From positions 44,997 to 108,996 of the forward strand of contig SVPF01000001.1 in assembly GCA_015066005.1 (NCBI GenBank): 64,000 nt of DNA. The letters are read 5' to 3'. Below, one piece after another: positions 1 through 9,665 of this stretch. Position 1 is the first letter of the stretch. Every line of letters starts with the position of its first letter. A program made the position numbers and the translations under genes. This DNA is from Oscillospiraceae bacterium. Lineage in GTDB: Bacteria; Bacillota; Clostridia; Oscillospirales; Acutalibacteraceae. The notes beneath the pieces are model-generated. The model had not been told where the DNA came from. It saw only the letters and a program-made list of their open reading frames with translations, and did no database searches.

Positions 1-784
1 CGGTTATATTTTCAAGCATATCGCTGCCGCCAACACCCGAAAATGTAAATACACCTTCACCCTTCGAAGCAATAGCAGTTATTTGTTTAAATACATTGCC
101 ATATCCGGCCTTACAAATAAAATCAAACCCGCAATTTGTAAAGCCTTCAACCGATATTCTTGCAAAAGCACAATTAGAAGTGCCGTATCCGTCAGTAGAA
201 TCCGAATAAACCGCAGTGCCCACGTTTTTAAATGCCGCATCCTTAATGCCACCACCCGGGCCAAAGCCTATAGCGGCGCCGCAGCTTACTGCTACCCTTT
301 CGCCACGCTTTTCGCTACCTGTTATAAGTTTATCAGAATAACCAACCGTCATATCAGAAAGTGTAGAGCTTCCGCCCAAATAAAACATAGGCTTAGTGGC
401 ATCTGTCATAACACTTACAATTTGGGTTGCGTTAACACCGTCACCAAAAAAGTTTTGGTCATTAAAAGGAAGCGGACGTGATACGATATATTTACCCGCA
501 GGCACATATACGGCAATATTCTTTTTTATTGCAGCTTCAAAAGCTGCCGTATCATCGCCATTGTCACCGGGCTTGGCGCCGTAATCCAAAACATTGGCAT
601 AGCCTGCAATTTTTTCGCCGTCCGTCAAATCAGAAGGGTCGGCAAGTTCGCCATAGCCTAAGGTGTCAACAGTGCCGTTATTACTTCCGTTACCCATAAA
701 AACTATTGCTATAACGCTGGTGGCAACCGAAACAACCAAGGCAACCGAAGCAATTATCAATACAATTTTTAAAGACCTTTTCAC
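1..784 (-). CDS. Right-handed beta-helix (pectate-lyase-like) surface protein, 3' end beyond window
   Basis: This frame is open on the minus strand to the window edge, so the gene is partial; the ORF track omits it. A GTG start directly follows the TGA of the gene above (TGATGTG junction). About 260 codons are visible. They begin with a single uncleaved-looking membrane segment (residues about 5-30), then a linker, then VLDYGAKPGDNGDDTAAF, the usual opening of pectate-lyase-like beta-helix domains. The block LITGSEKRGERVAV matches LVTGKENRGERVG in the paralogue two genes upstream. The likely role is a surface or secreted beta-helix protein acting on or binding polysaccharide. I saw no catalytic residues that fix an activity. 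Confidence 0.8.
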   Translation of the reverse strand, partial: MKRSLKIVLIIASVALVVSVATSVIAIVFMGNGSNNGTVDTLGYGELADPSDLTDGEKIAGYANVLDYGAKPGDNGDDTAAFEAAIKKNIAVYVPAGKYIVSRPLPFNDQNFFGDGVNATQIVSVMTDATKPMFYLGGSSTLSDMTVGYSDKLITGSEKRGERVAVSCGAAIGFGPGGGIKDAAFKNVGTAVYSDSTDGYGTSNCAFARISVEGFTNCGFDFICKAGYGNVFKQITAIASKGEGVFTFSGVGGSDMLENIT

Positions 785-785
785 A

Positions 786-2138
786 TCAGTTCACCTTACT
801 CCAAGTCTTTCCGTCCCATAACAAGCTCTGACCAAGCGTGGTGTCATAATATTTGGTATAGCCCGCACACAAACGCTTTGTCGGTCTTTCAGCCGTTGTA
901 CCGCCCGCGGGAAGCTCACCAATCTTTTTAAAGGTTATAGTTTGAGTATCACTAACAAAGTCTTCATACTGTTCGCGGTCATTTTGGAAGGTAAAGGGTG
1001 CATAATTATTGATAGTAACAAAGTACTGATTTTTACATTCAGCACTCCTACGCATAAACTTAAAGCTTGCGCCTATACCATTGGCAATACCCCTGACAAC
1101 CGTCTTTATTTCGCCCTCACTGCCTTCAGCGGAGGCGGGGTCGTTAATACCTCTAACATGAATAGTTTCAATTTCAAGCTCGTTTGAAGCGGCATCGGCA
1201 TCACCAAGTGAAATAATGCTTGCATTTTTATTGTATACGCGTGACCAAAGCACAGTAATAGCACCTATTTTACCGCTAGTATTTGAAATATTCATATAAC
1301 CGCAGTCATCCAAGGCGGTGCTTACGCCTTCAATATGTAATGTGGTAATATTCAAATTATCACAATTTTCAAAAACTATAGGTCTTTTTACATGGATATG
1401 CTCAACATTAAGCTGCTTGATGGTTGTATTATTACAGTTTTTAAGATAAAACGCGCTGTCAGCAGGCTGAATGTTATCGTAAGCATACTTTGCTTCAAAA
1501 TTAAAGGTGTTTTTAACAACATTAGTTACATAGTCTATATAAATGTTGCTGAAATAATTGTTATTGCAGTTTTTAGCGCGAATATCAATACCTCTGAAAA
1601 GACCCATTGCACGAATGTTTTCAACCGTCATACCGCAAACCGCCGAATCAACATCAGCAGGTGCATAAATACATGTTCCGGTGTCTGAAAAAGAAACGCT
1701 ATCTATAACAGTACCTTCTGTAACGGTGCCCTTTTCGTTCGAAAGCCAAATACCAACATATTCGCCTTCATTAACATCCAAAGCTTCACAGCAGCTGTAA
1801 AGCTGAGTATGGGTGACACTGCATTTACCCGATATTTTCAATATCGGTGCCTTTTCTGTCCCGACATATCGGATTTTGCCGCCAAAAATATTTTGATTAT
1901 TGACTATAAGCGGCTTGCTTATTGAAATATCACAATCGGTAAGGTCAAGGCTTTTTCCGTCATCCAACTGACCTTGAACTATTTTATAAGTCTCATCGGC
2001 AGAAGTTACACCGTCTAATAAATACTTCATCCTCAAAAAACCTCTTTCAGAAAGCTTAGCTTTACTATTGCCACCACAACCCGAAGCAAATAATATAATA
2101 CAGAGAATTAAAGGAATTATTTTTCTAAAAATTTTCAT
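786..2138 (-). CDS. Beta-helix lipoprotein, paralogue of its neighbours
   Basis: The protein is about 450 residues. It begins with a lipoprotein signal (MKIFRKIIPLILCIILFASGC), so it should be membrane-anchored outside the cell. The body has repeated N/T/I-rich turns such as NCNNTTIKQLNV that are typical of right-handed beta-helices. The C-terminus has ERPTKRLCAGYTKYYDTTLG followed by W-x-G-x-x-W, shared with the next gene. I chose ATG 2138, not the track start, because it overlaps the upstream stop (ATGA) and sits about 7 nt after an AGGGGAGGA ribosome site. It is co-transcribed with the permeases; a glycan-related role is inferred, and no substrate can be named. Confidence 0.82.
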   Translation of the reverse strand: MKIFRKIIPLILCIILFASGCGGNSKAKLSERGFLRMKYLLDGVTSADETYKIVQGQLDDGKSLDLTDCDISISKPLIVNNQNIFGGKIRYVGTEKAPILKISGKCSVTHTQLYSCCEALDVNEGEYVGIWLSNEKGTVTEGTVIDSVSFSDTGTCIYAPADVDSAVCGMTVENIRAMGLFRGIDIRAKNCNNNYFSNIYIDYVTNVVKNTFNFEAKYAYDNIQPADSAFYLKNCNNTTIKQLNVEHIHVKRPIVFENCDNLNITTLHIEGVSTALDDCGYMNISNTSGKIGAITVLWSRVYNKNASIISLGDADAASNELEIETIHVRGINDPASAEGSEGEIKTVVRGIANGIGASFKFMRRSAECKNQYFVTINNYAPFTFQNDREQYEDFVSDTQTITFKKIGELPAGGTTAERPTKRLCAGYTKYYDTTLGQSLLWDGKTWSKVN

Positions 2139-3466
2139 TTCCATTCCTCCCCTGTCCAAACAACTGTTTTACCAAGCGTTGTATCCTTATATTCGGTATA
2201 GAAAGGGCATAAACGAACACTCGGTCTTAAAGCAGTTGAGCCTTCGGTAGAAATTTGTCCCTTTTTAGTATAAATAAGATTTTTATCTGATGTAGGGAAG
2301 CTTCTGAACACCTCACGCTCAATAAGGTCAGCATCGTAATAATATTCATTCACCGTTACATAAAACGGTGTGGTTTCCCCAGCCGAACGTCTGAAATATG
2401 TAAAATTGTTAGCATAAGTCATATTTCTGACTGCCGACAATGTAAATCGCTCTATTCGCAAGTACTGCATATAGTTGTATCCGCCCGTATGCAGCCTTGA
2501 AGAATCAATTTCAAACAAGGTTTGAAGACTTTCTACCTGCATTTGATTAATCGAAAAATGACCTATTTTCCCCGAAGATTCATTCCAATAAACATAGGCG
2601 CTCTTCTTTTTATCTATAAGCGAAACGTTTCTTAGTGCCAGTGCATCAATATCCAATGCATTTGCCGCTTCAAATACCACAGGTGTAACAGCGCGAGTAT
2701 CGGCAACGGTTAAAAGGCTGATTGATGTTTCAGATTCGCCGCCCTTAAACACAAATGCAGATTCACAAGCATATTTGTCCGAAGATAAATAAATGTTATC
2801 GAAAACGTTACCTGTTCTTGAATGTGTGGTGAAGTCTATACCCGCAAAAGAAAAATTGTCAACCACAATATTTTCAAAAGCAGCCGAATAACATACCGCC
2901 GAAAGCTCCTTATCCTCCTCAGTACCCGCCTGTTCAATCCCGAGCTGACTGCTAAGAATGTCGCCGGGAGAATAAAAGCCTGTTCCCACGTTTGTGAGCT
3001 TAACGTTTTTAATTGACGCACCTTTTTGCAAGGTCATTGTATTTCCGGTAAATATTCCGACGCGCTCACCGCGATTTTCTTTACCGGTAACCAAACCGTC
3101 TTTATATCTAAGCTGAATATTTGATATTGAGGTTTTGTACCCCGCAAGCACAATTGGTTGCTTAGGGTCTTCAAAATCAGCAATAATAACTGTTTTATCC
3201 ATACCGGCACCCACCAAATTACCACTGTTCAAAACAATGGGTTCGGTTATAACATAGGTTCCGGCAGGAATGTAAATATGACCAACCGATGCCTTAATTG
3301 CCGCATCGGTACTGCCGTGTGAAAGCGACAAAATTTGCATATTATCCATTTCCTGATACCTGCCGTATCGGTCATCACCGGCGGCGCTTGCACAAATCAG
3401 CGATGTATTAACCGCTGTCAGCAAGCAAAGAAAACACGAAACTGCGCAAATAATGCTTTTTTTCAT
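2135..3466 (-). CDS. Secreted beta-helix protein, paralogue of its neighbours
   Basis: The protein is about 443 residues with a signal peptide (MKKSIICAVSCFLCLLTAVN, then an ASA-like cleavage site), so it is probably secreted. IYIPAGTYVITEPIVLNSGN is a classic first rung of a pectate-lyase-3-like beta-helix. The C-terminal tag LRPSVRLCPFYTEYKDTTLG plus W-x-G-x-x-W matches the downstream paralogue. ATG 3466 was preferred over the GTG at 3475 because AAGGAG lies 8 nt before it and touches the GTG. It follows the permease gene by 12 nt. It may bind or cleave an extracellular polysaccharide; catalytic function cannot be shown from the sequence. Confidence 0.82.
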   Translation of the reverse strand: MKKSIICAVSCFLCLLTAVNTSLICASAAGDDRYGRYQEMDNMQILSLSHGSTDAAIKASVGHIYIPAGTYVITEPIVLNSGNLVGAGMDKTVIIADFEDPKQPIVLAGYKTSISNIQLRYKDGLVTGKENRGERVGIFTGNTMTLQKGASIKNVKLTNVGTGFYSPGDILSSQLGIEQAGTEEDKELSAVCYSAAFENIVVDNFSFAGIDFTTHSRTGNVFDNIYLSSDKYACESAFVFKGGESETSISLLTVADTRAVTPVVFEAANALDIDALALRNVSLIDKKKSAYVYWNESSGKIGHFSINQMQVESLQTLFEIDSSRLHTGGYNYMQYLRIERFTLSAVRNMTYANNFTYFRRSAGETTPFYVTVNEYYYDADLIEREVFRSFPTSDKNLIYTKKGQISTEGSTALRPSVRLCPFYTEYKDTTLGKTVVWTGEEWK

Positions 3467-3478
3467 ATTATCCACTCC

Positions 3479-4462
3479 TTATCCTACTAAACCTGTTCTG
3501 TCAATGCTTTCGGTAAACTGCTTTTGAAGAACCATATACACAATAAGCATTGGCGTAATTACAAGAAGACATCCCGCTTGCATACGGGTGACAACAAGGT
3601 ATGGGTCCTCCCAAGAATTAAGACCGTTACTTCTTAGTGTGTCAGTAAGTGCCGCAAGCGCACCATTTAGTGAAAATGTGTCGGTAAAGAACAAATTAGT
3701 TGTATAATAATCGTTCCAATACCAAACGAATGAAAACAACACACAAGAGATTATTGCGGATTTTGCATTTGGCACCATAACCGATATAAATGTTTTTGGA
3801 ATGGAACAGCCGTCAATATTTGCAGCCTCCTCCAATTCGCGTGGAATGCCCCTGAAAAACTGTTGAAAAATGTAAATAAACAAGCCCGAACGCAAGCCCT
3901 GACCTAACGCAGCAGGTATCAGCATAGTACCGTATGTATCAAGTAAGTTGACAGTTAAATTTTTTCCGGTTATAAGCCCAATAAGTGAGCCAATACCCAA
4001 AAAGTCAAAATTGCGGAACTGTAAATATAGCGGCGTTGATATACATTGCACGGGTACAATGATTGTAAAAATACAAAGGAAAAAGATTAGCTTATTGATT
4101 TTAAATTCAAACCTTGCCAGGCCGTATGCCGTACAGGCACAAACCGATACATTAAGTAAAGTACCTAACAAGGACATTGAAAGCGTATTAAAAAACACCT
4201 TGGGGTAGTGCATAAGCTCAAATACATCTTTAAAATTCTCAAGCGTAAAATGCATTGGTATCCAAATTACTGTGGGATTGTGCAAATCCTCAGAAGTTCT
4301 TAAAGCCATACTTACCATATATAGTATGGGATATAGCACAACAAAGCACATACAAATTAGGAACACGGCTTTAAAAAACGAAATCACAAGCTTAAGAGCT
4401 TTCCCTCCGTCCAATGCACCAATATTCAATTTTCGTTTATTATCTAGCGATAACCTCATCAT
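3479..4462 (-). CDS. Carbohydrate ABC transporter permease (MalG-like, CUT1)
   Basis: This is an inner-membrane permease with about six hydrophobic helices. It carries the binding-protein-dependent transport EAA signature, EEAANIDGCSIPKTFISVMVP, which docks onto the ATPase. MalG-type permeases pair with a MalF-type partner; the gene just upstream (stop 2 nt away) is that partner. The start is ATG 4462, with GGTGA 8 nt upstream; the track extended it to a TTG. No ATP-binding subunit is encoded in the operon, so a shared MsmX-type ATPase elsewhere is inferred. The substrate is probably an oligosaccharide. Confidence 0.93.
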   Translation of the reverse strand: MMRLSLDNKRKLNIGALDGGKALKLVISFFKAVFLICMCFVVLYPILYMVSMALRTSEDLHNPTVIWIPMHFTLENFKDVFELMHYPKVFFNTLSMSLLGTLLNVSVCACTAYGLARFEFKINKLIFFLCIFTIIVPVQCISTPLYLQFRNFDFLGIGSLIGLITGKNLTVNLLDTYGTMLIPAALGQGLRSGLFIYIFQQFFRGIPRELEEAANIDGCSIPKTFISVMVPNAKSAIISCVLFSFVWYWNDYYTTNLFFTDTFSLNGALAALTDTLRSNGLNSWEDPYLVVTRMQAGCLLVITPMLIVYMVLQKQFTESIDRTGLVG

Positions 4463-4464
4463 AA

Positions 4465-5367
4465 TCAATTCACCGTATAAACGACAACGCGGTCAACAAT
4501 AAAGTACACAACCGAAACGACTATTAAAACCACAAGAAAATAAATAAACGAAATAGCCGAGCTGTATGAGTATTCAAACTGACCGATAAGCGTCATAATA
4601 TATTGAATAACATTGTTCGAATAGTCGGAAAGAAAATCTATTATTGTATAAATAAGATTAACTATCAAAATTGGTGTTATAAGTGGAAAGGTAATATTCC
4701 AAAAGCCTTCCCAAGCGGTAGCACCTTCGACACGGGCCGCCTCGTAAAGCTGAGGAGAAATGTTTTGTAAGGCAGCAATGAACAGCACAATTTGTAAGCC
4801 CGACTGCCATGTAAGCTCAAAAATCCCACTTACAATACCCATATAAATGTCAATTACCTCATTTGACACGCCCGATTCAAGTAAAACCTGCTGAAAGGAA
4901 AAAGATTGAAACAGCATACCTGTACGACCGCCCGACATTATCGATTCGGACATTACATCGCCGTTCATAATGCTCATAACAATACCGCCCGATCCCGCGA
5001 TAACAGGAATAAAAAATATTGCACGTACAATCGTTCTTCCGTGAAACCTGTTGTTAAGCAAAATAGCAATAAACAAGCTAAAGGCTATAATTACAGGAAT
5101 TCGGTACAGCATTTCGGTTAACTGCGTATAAAGCATGGGTAAAAACTTTTCATCAGATATGAAAATGTTTTTATAATGCTCGAATCCCGTAAATTTCATA
5201 TCAAGGTGCCCAATTTCGACCCTTAACGTAGAAACCGAGTACATAAAAAGCTCTGCTAAAGGTCTGAAGAAAAATGCCAAAAAACCTATTATCCACGGAA
5301 GCGTAAACAACAAACCCGCCAAAGCACGCTTATTTTTGTAGGAAAGGCCTTGTTTTTTATTATTCAT
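4465..5367 (-). CDS. Carbohydrate ABC transporter permease (MalF-like, CUT1)
   Basis: The protein is about 300 residues with six predicted transmembrane helices and the EAA loop YEAARVEGATAWEGFWNITFP near residue 200, typical of MalF/UgpA sugar permeases. It forms a heterodimer with the following MalG-like permease. The start ATG 5367 overlaps the end of the DUF5696 gene (ATGAATAA) and has GGAGGG 8 nt upstream, so I trimmed the track start by seven codons. This is the second permease pair of the operon; the first lies at 9666-11484. Confidence 0.93.
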   Translation of the reverse strand: MNNKKQGLSYKNKRALAGLLFTLPWIIGFLAFFFRPLAELFMYSVSTLRVEIGHLDMKFTGFEHYKNIFISDEKFLPMLYTQLTEMLYRIPVIIAFSLFIAILLNNRFHGRTIVRAIFFIPVIAGSGGIVMSIMNGDVMSESIMSGGRTGMLFQSFSFQQVLLESGVSNEVIDIYMGIVSGIFELTWQSGLQIVLFIAALQNISPQLYEAARVEGATAWEGFWNITFPLITPILIVNLIYTIIDFLSDYSNNVIQYIMTLIGQFEYSYSSAISFIYFLVVLIVVSVVYFIVDRVVVYTVN

Positions 5368-7600
5368 TGACGCTTCCCTCCGCTTCACAAATCAAATATC
5401 CCATTGAAGCTATACTTATACCCAGGCCTTCATTTTCAAAAGCAGAATCAGTATAGTTAACATAAACCTTTGCACCGTTTTCGTAAGTGGTGCAAGCAAC
5501 GCCATTTTCGATTATGTTGTGTTTTATCATTCGGCTACCCTTTGTTGCGGCATATAACTGCCTTATAACTTCAAAATTGCTGATTAAAGCATCTTTGTTG
5601 TTTTCAAAATCGGCACCGTATAACCAGTCCAAATCGGTACCGTTAATTAGGGTGTTATCCTCAGTTATAAAGCTATAATGAAGCATACTTCCGGTTTCCA
5701 GGCTTTCAAGCAAATACTGCTTAGTGTCACCCTGAAGGTTTATTGGTTCAGCACAATAAGCGAATAAGCCTGATATCACTAACTGATAAAAGGGCACGCT
5801 TGTGTCGGTAACGCTGTAGCCGTTTGACTTTGTGGGAACATTAACAGCAAAATTAACTGAAGATAAAATGTAATCCGCAGGGTTTACGGCAGCTATTTTT
5901 TTTGACCCGCTTACATCACCGATTACGCTAGAAAGCTGATTCATAGAGGCTGTTCGTGAAACGGTTTGCTTTGCATAGTCAGTATAAATTCCCAACGAAT
6001 TTAACATCAACCCTTCAATACCGTATTTATCACTCTTTTTAACAATCTTGGATAAAAGTGATTTTTGTGTTGAAACCCTCAAGAAATACCTTTTGGGTGA
6101 GTTCATATCCTTTATAAGTGTATTGCGCTTAAAGGTATAATTACCCGCCGGCATATTAGATAAATTGCGTATTGTATCACGGTATACCGAATAACCGCTG
6201 CCCGACTTAGCAGCCGACTGGAAAATAACCGACGGATAACACATACCGCCCTGCTTTTTAATTTGATTTATAAGGGCGCTAAATTCCTTTTTGCTTCCTA
6301 AGCCACCAATAAGTGATAGCTTGGAATCAGCCTTTTTGGCCAATTGCTGCTTTGTCCATTCCTGCAGTATTAACTGAATATCACTTACACCATCATCATT
6401 AAGGCTGTCAACTATTTTTGAAATATCAGATATTTCGGACAGCTTTTGTGTGGCAGTGTAGGGTATTCCAAGAAAGCTTTTCTTTTTCTTTACTGCGCCG
6501 TAGAATTCAAGGCAAACAGTCGGTTTTATATTATTTCTGTATTCAAGACCGTATTTATTTTCAAGATATTCGCGGTATACCTTAGCCATAGTGTTATAGT
6601 CCGCCTTATCATCAGCCACTAAAACATAGCGAATATCAATTCCGTCAATTGAAATATCATCCTCTTGATACATTAAATAGCTTTGCGCGCTTCCTGTATT
6701 TTCACCCAAAACAACCGTGTCGGTACCACGCAAAGAAAATTCGGGATAAGCAATTGCATATGGGGTATTTTTTTCATTAGGAACGGCATTTATTGCAGCC
6801 TGTGCCGCACCCTTTTCAATAATTGCCAAGGCAATACCATTCTGGTTTTTAAAGCCAAAAACAGGCATATTCGCATTTTTACTTTCCTGTGGTTTGGTTA
6901 CGGCCGAGCTTAATGCGTCGCGGCCGTATATTTGCACACGGTAATCAGCAGCGGTTGTACGATGATTGTTAAAATGCATTAAACTGCCTGACCCGTCAGG
7001 CAACAAAATATAGCCTTCTTCGTCGGGATAACCTGCCGAAAAATACGGCAAAACCGACAAATCGAACAAGTCTGAATTTTCTTTAATTTTTTCAACCAAA
7101 ACACGCGCACTAAAGCCATTTTGATTAAGTGTAATTTGCAAAGGTATTTCAATATTTAAAGAAGAAAAATTATAAACAATTTCAAAGCCGTTTTTAATTT
7201 TTCTAAAGGTTGTGCCATTCTTTCTTACAGATGCCGCTTCCGAGCTGCTTTTTGTAAGAATATTTGAAGTCTCATCATAGCTGTTTATAAGTAACAACGA
7301 GCTTTGCTCCATTTTAAAAACAGCCGAGGTTGTATCATCTTCGTTAATGGCAGGATTGCTGTACCAACGAACCTTTGTGGCTTTATCCGCCACAAAGAAT
7401 TGACCGCTTACTTTATTGGCAAATAACGAAAATTTATCATTTTCAGCAATAAATTCGTACCCGCCATCTATATTAGCTTCACTTAACAACGGCTTTACTG
7501 CATCAGTCGATTTTGCTGCAATATTAAACGGAAATAAAGCTGACAAACCGATAAATACGGCCAAAATAACTGAGAATATTTTTTTATAATTATTCAGCAA
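5360..7600 (-). CDS. DUF5696 domain protein, secreted, transporter-associated
   Basis: The protein is about 746 residues with an N-terminal signal or anchor segment (LLNNYKKIFSVILAVFIGL). The body fits the DUF5696 family, which in Clostridia and Paenibacilli sits beside sugar ABC transporters. It contains a QIYGRDALSS stretch and long alpha/beta regions such as YGIEGLMLNSLGIYTDY that look like a hydrolase-type barrel, but no activity is established. The likely start is TTG 7600, 8 nt after AAGGAGGG and just past the previous stop; the track start at 7636 lies inside the upstream gene. Recognition is by family memory and context, so moderate certainty. Confidence 0.75.
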   Translation of the reverse strand: MLNNYKKIFSVILAVFIGLSALFPFNIAAKSTDAVKPLLSEANIDGGYEFIAENDKFSLFANKVSGQFFVADKATKVRWYSNPAINEDDTTSAVFKMEQSSLLLINSYDETSNILTKSSSEAASVRKNGTTFRKIKNGFEIVYNFSSLNIEIPLQITLNQNGFSARVLVEKIKENSDLFDLSVLPYFSAGYPDEEGYILLPDGSGSLMHFNNHRTTAADYRVQIYGRDALSSAVTKPQESKNANMPVFGFKNQNGIALAIIEKGAAQAAINAVPNEKNTPYAIAYPEFSLRGTDTVVLGENTGSAQSYLMYQEDDISIDGIDIRYVLVADDKADYNTMAKVYREYLENKYGLEYRNNIKPTVCLEFYGAVKKKKSFLGIPYTATQKLSEISDISKIVDSLNDDGVSDIQLILQEWTKQQLAKKADSKLSLIGGLGSKKEFSALINQIKKQGGMCYPSVIFQSAAKSGSGYSVYRDTIRNLSNMPAGNYTFKRNTLIKDMNSPKRYFLRVSTQKSLLSKIVKKSDKYGIEGLMLNSLGIYTDYAKQTVSRTASMNQLSSVIGDVSGSKKIAAVNPADYILSSVNFAVNVPTKSNGYSVTDTSVPFYQLVISGLFAYCAEPINLQGDTKQYLLESLETGSMLHYSFITEDNTLINGTDLDWLYGADFENNKDALISNFEVIRQLYAATKGSRMIKHNIIENGVACTTYENGAKVYVNYTDSAFENEGLGISIASMGYLICEAEGSVNE

Positions 7601-7613
7601 AACCGAACCCTCC

Positions 7614-9659
7614 TTATCTTCGATACATAAGCTCATTAAATATTGAACCGATAAAAGAAATTAATTGTTCAATTAACGAAATGAACAACATGCATATAAA
7701 TATAACAAACGCCATTCCCAAAACGGTAAGTATTAAAGATTTAAACACCTTACCGTATGTATATTCGTGAATTTCCTTCAAAACGGAAACTAAAACAAAC
7801 AATGTCCAAATAAGACCAAAGGCTTCAATAATTGTAAGAAAAGCAGCCTCATCTGCAACGGTGAAATGGCTTAAAAACACCGATAAAAATACCGACACTG
7901 TGTACGGGAACAATGCATAAGCCGCCGAGCAGTAAATTTCCTTCATTTTACCTTTGCCGGCAAGCAATGTTGTAACTGCCCAATTTATAGCCACAAAAAG
8001 CAAGAACAAGCCAATTGTAGCAATTAAAATTACCAAAACATTAAATTTTTCGGGGTCGTTATAATTAAATATGAAAGCAGTCAGTCTGTTTTTAAACAGC
8101 ATTGCAACAAACCATAATGCTAATAAACCGCTAGAAAGGTAGAAATTCCACTCTTTTTTATACTTAATCTCACCAATTTCATCAGAAGGGTGACTTAAAA
8201 CCCTGAAAAAAGCCTTAATATCCTTTGGTATTCTATTGGCCTTATTGCTTTTACCAAACCTTGCCCTTAAGCGTGAAAGCGCGAACAAAATAACAGCTAC
8301 AATAACGATTGCTGTAATTACATAAGGAAAAACCTGTTTAATTTTAATGTTGCGGTACTGCTTAAAGCTTTCGGAATATTCCTCGCGGTTATTCGCAAGC
8401 TTGAAGCAACGCATCGCTTCAAAATAATTTTCGTCAGCGAATTCAGCTTTTCCTATACCGTTATATGCCAGCTCACAGTTAGCATTTTTATCTAAAACCG
8501 ATTTCCAAATATCGCGTGACTGAGCATAAAGACCCTTGTTAAACAAGACTGTCCCCTCACGCAATAAGGCGCCGTATTCGGTAGGCTTTAAAACAGTTAG
8601 GCTTGCGCGTTCATTATCAATAACAAGCAGATCGTCGCCTTGTTCATCAATAGCGCAGGGGGAAGCAAATAAACCCGTACCGTCGCCCTTACCGCCGCAA
8701 ATGGTAATTAGGGTGCCGTCCTTATCGTACTGAAAAATTCTGCCACGGGTAGAGTCAACCGCCGATATAAAACCGTTAGCATCCACACAGATATCAACAA
8801 ACGCCGTATCCTCTACCCTGCCCAAAATAAATGCGCTTTGCAAATCGCCCATATTACCCTTTTCAGAAAGAACGTTATCACCCAATGTGTTAATTTTTCT
8901 TATTTCCTGTGAAAGAGCATTTGAGGTGCAGGTAAAAACAAAATTGTTTTTATCAATATCAAACCCGTCATACTGAACGGGCACATATCTGGAAAGTTTG
9001 CTTTTTTGTTCCTCGGTCATAAGCTTACGGAACAGGCGATTTGCAACCATTTTAGCGGTAACCTTAACCTCGTTACTGCCGAAAAAGGTTAAAAATTCAC
9101 CGCTTTGCTTATATACAATTGCGCCCAAATAAAAGCCCTTTACCATAACAAACACAGTACCGCTATCGCTAACAAGCACTCGAGACGGCTTGAACTCGAA
9201 TGTATCCTGCAGCAAATCACTTTCGGGACGTTCATATTTAGAAACCACATTCCCGTTACTGTCCGCCTTGACAACAAGTCCCATTTCCTTAAGACAAATG
9301 TACATATTGCCGGTTTCATCAACAAAAATGCCTTCGGGTGTTTGTAATTTTAAAGCATTTTTGCCGTCGTTAAGCTGTGTTACAACCTTTATAAGCCTAT
9401 ATTTTTCATCAAGACAAATTACACGGTTATTACCCGAATCGCAAATATACACTAACCCATCCGCCGCTACAAAAACATCGGTTGGATTTTTCATGGCACC
9501 TATTCCAAAATCATCACCAAAATAAGTTGCTGCTACCCTATAGCCGTCGGGTGTGGAAACGGTATTACCCCAATAATCGTATGTATATGTTTCAGCTGAT
9601 ACGGACATAGTGCCTAAGATCATTATCAATGAAAGTAGAATAATTAAAAACCGTTTCAC
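7614..9659 (-). CDS. NHL-repeat / TPR-like / Yip1 membrane protein
   Basis: The protein has 681 residues in three parts. After a signal peptide (ending VSA) there are beta-propeller NHL-type repeats (VYICDSGNNRVICLDEKY, MYICLKEMGLVVKADSNG, DLLVIDNERASLTVLKP) to about residue 345. A short TPR-like helical segment follows (YAQSRDIWKSVLDKNANCEL), then a transmembrane helix and a C-terminal four-to-five-helix Yip1-like membrane domain (about 480-675). This architecture recurs next to DUF5696 and CUT1 permeases. An extracellular propeller on a membrane base suggests sensing or scaffolding for the transporter (inference). The start is GTG 9659. Confidence 0.8.
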   Translation of the reverse strand: MKRFLIILLSLIMILGTMSVSAETYTYDYWGNTVSTPDGYRVAATYFGDDFGIGAMKNPTDVFVAADGLVYICDSGNNRVICLDEKYRLIKVVTQLNDGKNALKLQTPEGIFVDETGNMYICLKEMGLVVKADSNGNVVSKYERPESDLLQDTFEFKPSRVLVSDSGTVFVMVKGFYLGAIVYKQSGEFLTFFGSNEVKVTAKMVANRLFRKLMTEEQKSKLSRYVPVQYDGFDIDKNNFVFTCTSNALSQEIRKINTLGDNVLSEKGNMGDLQSAFILGRVEDTAFVDICVDANGFISAVDSTRGRIFQYDKDGTLITICGGKGDGTGLFASPCAIDEQGDDLLVIDNERASLTVLKPTEYGALLREGTVLFNKGLYAQSRDIWKSVLDKNANCELAYNGIGKAEFADENYFEAMRCFKLANNREEYSESFKQYRNIKIKQVFPYVITAIVIVAVILFALSRLRARFGKSNKANRIPKDIKAFFRVLSHPSDEIGEIKYKKEWNFYLSSGLLALWFVAMLFKNRLTAFIFNYNDPEKFNVLVILIATIGLFLLFVAINWAVTTLLAGKGKMKEIYCSAAYALFPYTVSVFLSVFLSHFTVADEAAFLTIIEAFGLIWTLFVLVSVLKEIHEYTYGKVFKSLILTVLGMAFVIFICMLFISLIEQLISFIGSIFNELMYRR

Positions 9660-9665
9660 CTTTCA

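Noticed and set aside
1-3466. Prophage remnant, because of the phage-like C-terminal tag
   Set aside because: Genes are embedded in a sugar ABC transport operon with signal peptides and no phage structural, lysis or integrase genes nearby.
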